NCBI RefSeq assembly: GCF_013449375.1
Contig: NZ_JACDRR010000005.1
Location: 582,158 to 646,157, forward strand
Source: Pectobacterium sp. CFBP8739
GTDB taxonomy: Bacteria > Pseudomonadota > Gammaproteobacteria > Enterobacterales > Enterobacteriaceae
Direction: 5' to 3'
DNA: 64,000 nt
Positions 58,702 to 64,000 of the stretch are shown piece by piece. Under the pieces are notes generated by a model. The model was not told the DNA's origin. It saw only the letters and a list, made by a program, of their open reading frames with translations, and searched no databases. Within the stretch, counting starts at the first letter, position 1, and every line of letters begins with the position of its first letter. A program made the position numbers and the translations under genes.

Positions 58702-59547
58702 TCAGCCGCGTCTCGCTTTTTGCATATCGCGATAGCGCTGCTTCTCTGCTCTTGCCATAAACCACCAAGCGATAAAACCAATAATACCAACGACTAACAA
58801 TATCAGGGAAGCCAAGGCGTTAATTTGTGGATTAACGCCCATTCTAACGCTGGAGAACACCAGCATGGGCAGCGTTGTCGAGCCTGGCCCTGCTACGAAG
58901 CTGGCGATAACCAGATCGTCCAGCGACAGCGTAAACGCCAGTAGCCAGCCGGAAAGCAGTGCAGGGGCAATCATCGGTACCGTGATAATGAAGAACACCT
59001 TGAGCGGATTCGCGCCCAGATCCATCGCCGCCTCTTCAATAGAACGGTCAAGCTCACGCAGGCGCGCACTGATCACCACGGTGACATACGCGGTACAGAA
59101 CGTGACGTGTGCCAGCCAGATGGTGAGCATCCCTCTTTCCGCTGGCCAGCCAATGGCATGCCCTAATGCCACAAACAGCAACAGCAGAGACAGGCCGGTA
59201 ATCACATCTGGCATAACCAGCGGCGCCGTCAGCATAAAGGCAAATCCGTTGGAGCCACGGAAACGGCCAAAACGCACCATCACCACGGCGGCGATCGTGC
59301 CAAGAATCACCGCCATTGTGGCCGAGGCAGCCGCAATCGTCAGGCTCAGGAGTACCGCACTGATCATCGCCGTATTGTGGAACAATTCGACATACCAGCG
59401 TGCCGACCAGCCTGCCCAGACGGTAACCAGCTTAGAGCTGTTGAATGAGTAGATCACCAACATCAGCATCGGCGCATAGAGGAACGTAAAGCACAGCACC
59501 AAAATCACAATACGCCACGGTGAGCGAACAACAGGTAAATTATTCAC
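58702..59547 (-). CDS. potI: Putrescine ABC transporter permease PotI
   Basis: Inner-membrane permease of the PotFGHI putrescine importer. 281 residues with six membrane helices. EAA-type loop EEAAMDLGANPLKVFFIITVP contacts PotG. Its ATG overlaps the potH stop (ATGA), giving coupled translation with the other permease. Last gene of the operon. Confidence 0.97.
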   Translation of the reverse strand: MNNLPVVRSPWRIVILVLCFTFLYAPMLMLVIYSFNSSKLVTVWAGWSARWYVELFHNTAMISAVLLSLTIAAASATMAVILGTIAAVVMVRFGRFRGSNGFAFMLTAPLVMPDVITGLSLLLLFVALGHAIGWPAERGMLTIWLAHVTFCTAYVTVVISARLRELDRSIEEAAMDLGANPLKVFFIITVPMIAPALLSGWLLAFTLSLDDLVIASFVAGPGSTTLPMLVFSSVRMGVNPQINALASLILLVVGIIGFIAWWFMARAEKQRYRDMQKARRG

Positions 59548-60509
59548 GCTTCACTCTCCGCACTTTTGCTCTGATGTTTGTGGAACCAGATAATTGGCAT
59601 AATCAACAGCAGCAGCATGACAACAGCAACGGCAGACGCCACCGGCCAATCGCGGTTATTGAAGAATTCCTGCCACAAAATACGGCCAATCATGATGCTA
59701 TCGGGTCCGCCGAGCAGTTCTGGGATGACGTACTCTCCCACCGCAGGGATGAAGACCAGCATCGAACCCGCGATAATTCCGCCTTTTGTTAACGGAACAA
59801 TCACGCTGAAGAAGGTTTTCAACGGCCGCGCGCCCAGATCCAACGACGCTTCGACTAGCGAATAGTCCAGCCGCATCAGAGCGGTATAGATCGGCAGCAC
59901 CATAAACGGCAGATAGGAGTACACAACGCCAATATAAACCGCCAGATTGGTATGCAGAATGACCAGTGGTTCATCGATCACGCCCAGCCACAGCAGGAAG
60001 TTATTCAGAATTCCGTTGTTTTTCAGAATCCCCATCCAGGCGTAGACGCGAATCAGGAATGACGTCCACGATGGCAAAATCACCAGCAGTAACAGGATGT
60101 TGCGTGTTGACGGTTTACTATGAGCCACCGCCCAGGCCAGTGGGTAGCCGATAAGCAGACAGCACAGCGTCGACACGGCAGCAACCTGAAGCGATTGCAT
60201 ATAGGCATCGAAATACAGCGGGTCGTCCAACAAATGCAGGTAATTCCCAAGATTCAAGGAAACATCCAGCTTGTCGTCCATCCAGGAAACCAGATCGGTA
60301 TACGGTGGGATCGCCCGTGCCATCTCTGCCAGGCTGATTTTGAACACGATCAGGAACGGCAGCATGAACAGCAGCAGCAGCCACAGATACGGCAGCGCGA
60401 TGACGAGCTTACGTCCGTGCTTTTGACGCCAGCGCGCCATCAGCACACGGAGCCAGAGTCTGGCCTTGCCCGGTGGTTCCGCCGTGCTATGTTCGGGAAA
60501 TAAAGTCAT
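59544..60509 (-). CDS. potH: Putrescine ABC transporter permease PotH
   Basis: 321 residues; cytoplasmic N-terminal extension then six membrane helices. EAA-type loop VEASLDLGARPLKTFFSVIVP is nearly the same as in PotI, as expected of a permease pair. Starts 14 bases after potG and overlaps potI by 4 bases. Confidence 0.97.
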   Translation of the reverse strand: MTLFPEHSTAEPPGKARLWLRVLMARWRQKHGRKLVIALPYLWLLLLFMLPFLIVFKISLAEMARAIPPYTDLVSWMDDKLDVSLNLGNYLHLLDDPLYFDAYMQSLQVAAVSTLCCLLIGYPLAWAVAHSKPSTRNILLLLVILPSWTSFLIRVYAWMGILKNNGILNNFLLWLGVIDEPLVILHTNLAVYIGVVYSYLPFMVLPIYTALMRLDYSLVEASLDLGARPLKTFFSVIVPLTKGGIIAGSMLVFIPAVGEYVIPELLGGPDSIMIGRILWQEFFNNRDWPVASAVAVVMLLLLIMPIIWFHKHQSKSAESEA

Positions 60510-60523
60510 GGCATTCTTCCTCG

Positions 60524-61657
60524 CTACACCGTCAAAACCACACAGCTATCCGCATCCCAACACAACCGAACCTCATCTCCCCAGGTCGGCGCGCCTTTGC
60601 GATAGCGGTAAGCATTTTGTAATTGTGCGCTGATGGTCTGCCCGCTGTTGAGCCTGACGTGGTAAATCGACAGGTCGCCCAGATAGGCGATATGCACCAC
60701 TTCCCCTACCGCGAAGTTACAGCCGTCAGCAGGAACCTCTTCACACAGCATGATTTTCTCTGGGCGCAACGCGATGTAGACCGGAACGCCATCCACCACC
60801 GAGACATCCGAATCCACCTTCAGCGGGTGCACCAGTCCAGGGCTTTTGATGATCAGCGCATCGTCCTGACGTTCCTGCAAGATCCCTTCAAACATATTGA
60901 CCGAGCCGATAAACTCCGCGCTGAAACGCGTGTTCGGGTGCTCATAGATCTCTTCCGGCTCGCCAATCTGGACGAATTTGCCGCGGTTCATAATGGCGAT
61001 ACGACCCGCCATGGTCATGGCTTCTTCCTGATCGTGCGTTACCATCACGCAGGTCACGCCCACGCGTTCCAAAATATCGACAACTTCGAGCTGCATGCGG
61101 TCACGCAATTTTTTGTCCAGCGCGCCCATCGGTTCGTCAAGCAGCAGCAATTTAGGGCGCTTCGCCAGACTACGAGCCAGCGCAACACGCTGGCGTTGAC
61201 CACCAGAAAGCTGGTGCGGTTTACGATTGGCGAATTCTTGCATATGCACCAACGACAGCATCTCTTCCACACGGTCTTTAATTTCAGCGCGCGGTAGCTT
61301 GTCCTGCTTCAGGCCAAACGCGATATTCTTTTCCACCGTCATGTGTGGGAACAGCGCATAAGACTGGAACATCATATTGATAGGGCGCTGGTAAGGCGGC
61401 ACCAGTGACAAATCCTGACCATCCAGAAAAATCTGCCCCTGCGTGGGGAGCTCAAAACCCGCCAGCATGCGCAGCAACGTGGATTTCCCACAGCCAGATG
61501 CACCCAGCAGAGCAAAAATTTCGCCTTTATAAATCGTCAGACTGACATCATCGACGGCGACCTGACCATCGAACGACTTCGTCAGGTTGCGCACTTCCAG
61601 CAGCGGCGTCGCCGCTTTTTGAGGTTTTGATTGAGGGCGGGGGATCGCGTCATTCAC
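60524..61657 (-). CDS. potG: Putrescine ABC transporter ATP-binding protein PotG
   Basis: ATPase driving putrescine import. 377 residues from GTG at 61657 (reads MNDAIPRPQ), the E. coli length, with GGAGAG about 9 bases upstream; the longer frame to 61717 is rejected. Walker A GASGCGKST, signature LSGGQRQRVALARSLAKRP, Walker B LLLLDEPMGALD, then a C-terminal TOBE/OB domain (about 290-377). The potF-potG gap of 203 bases contains strong hairpins. Confidence 0.97.
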   Translation of the reverse strand: MNDAIPRPQSKPQKAATPLLEVRNLTKSFDGQVAVDDVSLTIYKGEIFALLGASGCGKSTLLRMLAGFELPTQGQIFLDGQDLSLVPPYQRPINMMFQSYALFPHMTVEKNIAFGLKQDKLPRAEIKDRVEEMLSLVHMQEFANRKPHQLSGGQRQRVALARSLAKRPKLLLLDEPMGALDKKLRDRMQLEVVDILERVGVTCVMVTHDQEEAMTMAGRIAIMNRGKFVQIGEPEEIYEHPNTRFSAEFIGSVNMFEGILQERQDDALIIKSPGLVHPLKVDSDVSVVDGVPVYIALRPEKIMLCEEVPADGCNFAVGEVVHIAYLGDLSIYHVRLNSGQTISAQLQNAYRYRKGAPTWGDEVRLCWDADSCVVLTV

Positions 61658-61751
61658 TTCGCATTGCTCTCCGGCAAAAGCAGAACAAGCCACACCACCA
61701 ATGCCGCCATTCGGCACTTTTTACATTCAGCGGTGTGACACAATATAGAGC

Positions 61752-61780
61752 GCGAACAGGCGGGTTATCCGCCTGTTCGC
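61752..61780 (-). other. 12-bp stem-loop in the potF-potG gap
   Basis: GCGAACAGGCGG (61752-61763) and CCGCCTGTTCGC (61769-61780), 5-base loop, no U-tract. A second stem, CTCTTGG/CCAAGAG (61832-61838 and 61853-61859), lies right after the potF stop. They likely shield the potF message and lower downstream expression. Confidence 0.6.
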
Positions 61781-61860
61781 CACATTTTACACCCATCCAT
61801 TATCGGGTTGCCGCAACCAGCAACCGTCAAGCTCTTGGGCAACTACCCAGATCCAAGAGG

Positions 61861-62970
61861 CTATTTGCCGCTTTTAACCTTAGTCCATGCACGCGTACGC
61901 GTACGATCAATCTGAGGAGATTGCACCTTAAGCGTAAACAGTTTGGCACGCACATCCGCCGGCGGATAAACGCCTGGGTTGTTACGAATCTCTGCGTTCA
62001 CCAACGGCAAGGAGGCCAGATTACCGCTCGCGTAATACACATGGTTACTGATTCCCGCCATCACTTCCGGTTTCATCAGGTAATCCAGAAACGCATAGGC
62101 TTCATCCAGATTTTTAGCATCTTTCGGAATGGCGAGAACGTCAAAGAATGCCAACGCGCCTTCTTTCGGAATGCTGTACTGGATATTCACGCCGTTCTTC
62201 GCTTCTTTCGCACGGTTTCCTGCCTGCAGGATGTCGCCCGCCCAGCCGACTGCGACGCAGATATCGCCGTTTGCCAGGTCGTTGATGTACTGCGATGAAT
62301 GGAAGTAGCGAATGCTCGGACGCAGTTTCAGCAGCAGGTCGGTCGCAGACGTGGTGTAATCACCCGGTTTGGTGCTGTTTGGATCTTTACCCTGATAATT
62401 CAGCACGGTTGCAAAGATCTCTTCCGGTGCATCCAGGAAGGAGACGCCGCAGCTTTTCAGTTTCTCTAGGTTCTCTGGTTTTAGAACCAGATCCCAGCTG
62501 TTAACCGGTGCATCAGCACCCAGCGCGGCTTTGACTTTCTCAACGTTATAACCGATACCCGTGGTCGCCCACAGGTAAGGCAGGGCATATTTATTCTCTG
62601 GATCATGCTGAGCAATCAGCTTCATCAGATCAGGATCCAGATTTTTGTAATTCGGTAACTTGCTCTTGTCTAATGGCTGAAAGACTCCCGCAGAGAGCTG
62701 GCGCTCCAGGAAGCTGGCAGAAGGCACTACCAGATCAAAACCCGTACTGCCTGCCATGAGCTTGCCTTCCAACACTTCGTTGGAATCAAACACGTCATAG
62801 ACGACTTTAATGCCGGTTTCTTTCTGGAAATTGGCTAACGTGTCCGGCGCGATATAATCGGACCAGTTATAAACATGCAGCGTTTTCTCTTCCGCAGATG
62901 CGGTGACGGACGCGGCCATCAGCAAGCCGGTAACAACACCCGATAGCCATTTTTTACGTTGGGTGAACAT
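61861..62970 (-). CDS. potF: Periplasmic putrescine-binding protein PotF
   Basis: Putrescine receptor of the PotFGHI system. 369 residues from the ATG at 62970 ([15 protein letters not shown]), preceded by GGAAGGAACGG. Signal peptide of about 26 residues, cleaved after TASA. The mature protein begins [19 protein letters not shown], the SBP_bac_8 family start with the ligand-binding Trp/Ser/Asp of NWSDY. First gene of the operon; the region upstream contains dyads that may be operators. Confidence 0.97.
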   Translation of the reverse strand: MFTQRKKWLSGVVTGLLMAASVTASAEEKTLHVYNWSDYIAPDTLANFQKETGIKVVYDVFDSNEVLEGKLMAGSTGFDLVVPSASFLERQLSAGVFQPLDKSKLPNYKNLDPDLMKLIAQHDPENKYALPYLWATTGIGYNVEKVKAALGADAPVNSWDLVLKPENLEKLKSCGVSFLDAPEEIFATVLNYQGKDPNSTKPGDYTTSATDLLLKLRPSIRYFHSSQYINDLANGDICVAVGWAGDILQAGNRAKEAKNGVNIQYSIPKEGALAFFDVLAIPKDAKNLDEAYAFLDYLMKPEVMAGISNHVYYASGNLASLPLVNAEIRNNPGVYPPADVRAKLFTLKVQSPQIDRTRTRAWTKVKSGK

Positions 62971-63328
62971 CCGTTCCTTCCTCCATATAAGGGGGTGATT
63001 CATGGAAATAAGCCTGTATCGTTCCGATACAAAATATGTCCTGCCGCGCTATCCAATCGGTGAATGTGTATGCACCGATTTTTATTCGCTCAAACACAGG
63101 CGCTGTCTGTGTCTTACAGAAATAAAGCATAACCCCACAACATCCTGTGCACCATACTTGAACGTAAAAAATGGGTTTTAACGATTATTTATTCACATTT
63201 TATCGATGTGATGAAGGTGTTTAGCAGCAAACAAAGAGAAATATTTGGCAATAATGCGAAATAGCCAGAATAAATGTCGGCAAGAGAAAAATAAGTAAAA
63301 CCAATTGCTGCCTTTGGCAGCAACCGTA
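62971..63328. promoter_or_regulatory. Upstream region of potF with dyad symmetries
   Basis: 358 gene-free bases. TGTATCG-TTC-CGATACA (63015-63031) is a perfect 7-3-7 palindrome 45-61 bases before the potF ATG. AATCGGTG/CACCGATT (63055-63062 and 63073-63080), followed on the plus strand by T5-A-TT, looks like a plus-strand terminator. ACACAG/CTGTGT (63094-63099, 63107-63112) is a third dyad. I found no convincing sigma54 promoter although the E. coli operon belongs to the Ntr regulon. Confidence 0.55.
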
Positions 63329-63811
63329 TCAATGCAGATGTGAGGTTGTGACTCTAACAGCAGAGCCCTCTTCTTCCTCGCCAATAAACAGCAGATTATT
63401 AGCACCGGCCTCGAGGATCACCATTGAGATCTGTTCTTCGGACTGCTGCATGAAATGTCGGAACTGTTCCAGCGTCATACCAGCGGCAACGCTGAATGAC
63501 TGGCAGACAATCAGTTTCGGCAGATTATCGTCCTGAACGTCAATAAACGCCTTGACGGTCAACGAGCTGGCATTGATTTGGCTCAGATCACCAACCAGAG
63601 GAATCAACGCGCTGGGCTTCACTTCTGCAAGGGCAGAAAACAGAATCACGTTATCTACCAGATCAACTTTCGCATCAAACACGCCATCAAAATTTTGCAT
63701 ATGAGGAAGATGAAGCGCCTGACAGGAATCACATTCGAAATACAGAATATTCAGTTGGTCCAGCCACCGCCGTAGCATAGCCAAATCCGGGACGATGAGT
63801 GAATCCATCAT
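63329..63811 (-). CDS. ybjN: YbjN-like protein (YbjN domain, sensory/stress-associated)
   Basis: About 160 residues from one of two adjacent ATGs (63811 or 63808) after a GAGG site. Very similar to E. coli YbjN: FECDSCQALHLPHMQNFDG is the family hallmark, with INASSLTVKAFIDVQDDNLP in the middle. The fold resembles type III secretion chaperones; in E. coli and Erwinia relatives it has been linked to motility, biofilm and exopolysaccharide control. Separate unit just upstream of potF, same strand. rimK, its E. coli neighbour, is not visible before the window ends. Confidence 0.92.
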   Translation of the reverse strand: MMDSLIVPDLAMLRRWLDQLNILYFECDSCQALHLPHMQNFDGVFDAKVDLVDNVILFSALAEVKPSALIPLVGDLSQINASSLTVKAFIDVQDDNLPKLIVCQSFSVAAGMTLEQFRHFMQQSEEQISMVILEAGANNLLFIGEEEEGSAVRVTTSHLH

Positions 63812-64000
63812 GTTTGCCTCATACCTGTCGCCGTAAAAACAGCGTTGTTGAAAAGAAAACACCGCGCACACCTGAGCGATGTTAAAACGTAAACCAGAAG
63901 CTGCCGTAACGAGAGAAACATCGTTAAAAACGGCCCATAGCTTACGGAATATTGCACGCCGATGCCATGATAAAAGCGCGCCATCACCCGCATTCCTTGT

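Noticed and set aside
62971-63328. Sigma54 promoter for potFGHI
   Set aside because: The best GG/GC pairing near 63040-63055 has the wrong spacing, so I do not claim it.
63808-63993. Minus-strand 61-codon frame at the window end
   Set aside because: No ribosome site or known family; it overlaps the ybjN ribosome site and is probably leader sequence.

Overview
The window is ordinary chromosome of an enteric bacterium of the Enterobacterales, most likely Pectobacterium or a close soft-rot relative. This rests on near-collinearity with the E. coli K-12 ihfB-to-ybjN block, protein sequences that match E. coli families almost end to end, and lineage differences: no tRNA-Ser between infA and clpA, no poxB/ltaE, macAB or dmsABC, the histidine operon fused next to ihfB, and a hydantoinase-type cluster between pflA and ycaD. 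I see no rRNA, tRNA, CRISPR array, intact IS element or prophage. The genus is inference from memory of gene order, not from a search.

Layout. 1-8.3 kb: 3' part of yeeZ (minus), then the complete histidine operon hisL-hisGDCBHAF(IE) on the plus strand with promoter, His-rich leader peptide and attenuator. 8.4-14 kb (minus): ihfB, rpsA, cmk, aroA, serC. 14.3-20.7 kb (plus): ycaO, then the anaerobic formate module focA-pflB and pflA. 20.8-26.1 kb: accessory catabolic cluster, with a short HyuA-like hydantoinase/oxoprolinase, a DUF917 protein and an NCS1 permease on the minus strand and a divergent LysR regulator. 26-35.2 kb (minus): ycaD, serS, rarA, lolA, ftsK, lrp. 35.8-41.6 kb (plus): trxB, cydDC, aat, infA. 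41.7-46.8 kb: clpA-clpS (minus), cspD (plus), ybjD (minus). 47-51.5 kb (plus): hcp-hcr and ybjT. 51.4-56.4 kb: amiD (minus), then the arginine transport genes artPIQM and artJ (plus). 56.8-63.8 kb (minus): rlmC, ybjO, the putrescine transporter potFGHI, ybjN.

How the genes work together. The his operon makes histidine from PRPP and ATP. PflB, its activase PflA and FocA convert pyruvate to formate and acetyl-CoA and move formate; an FNR-like site sits correctly for activation upstream of focA. TrxB, CydDC and Hcp/Hcr serve thiol redox, cytochrome bd assembly and NO defence, and the hcp promoter carries an NsrR-like palindrome. Aat, ClpS and ClpA form the N-degron pathway. The art and pot systems import arginine and putrescine; artJ has a textbook pair of ARG boxes.

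Most interesting items: (1) the HyuA-like/DUF917/NCS1/LysR cluster at 20.8-26.1 kb, whose substrate is unknown and which lacks the usual HyuB partner; (2) a GC-rich, hairpin-dense element at about 56.46-56.71 kb that looks like a dispersed repeat; (3) a 15-bp perfect inverted repeat just upstream of cspD; (4) structured dyads upstream of potF and between potF and potG. The rest is conserved core chromosome.
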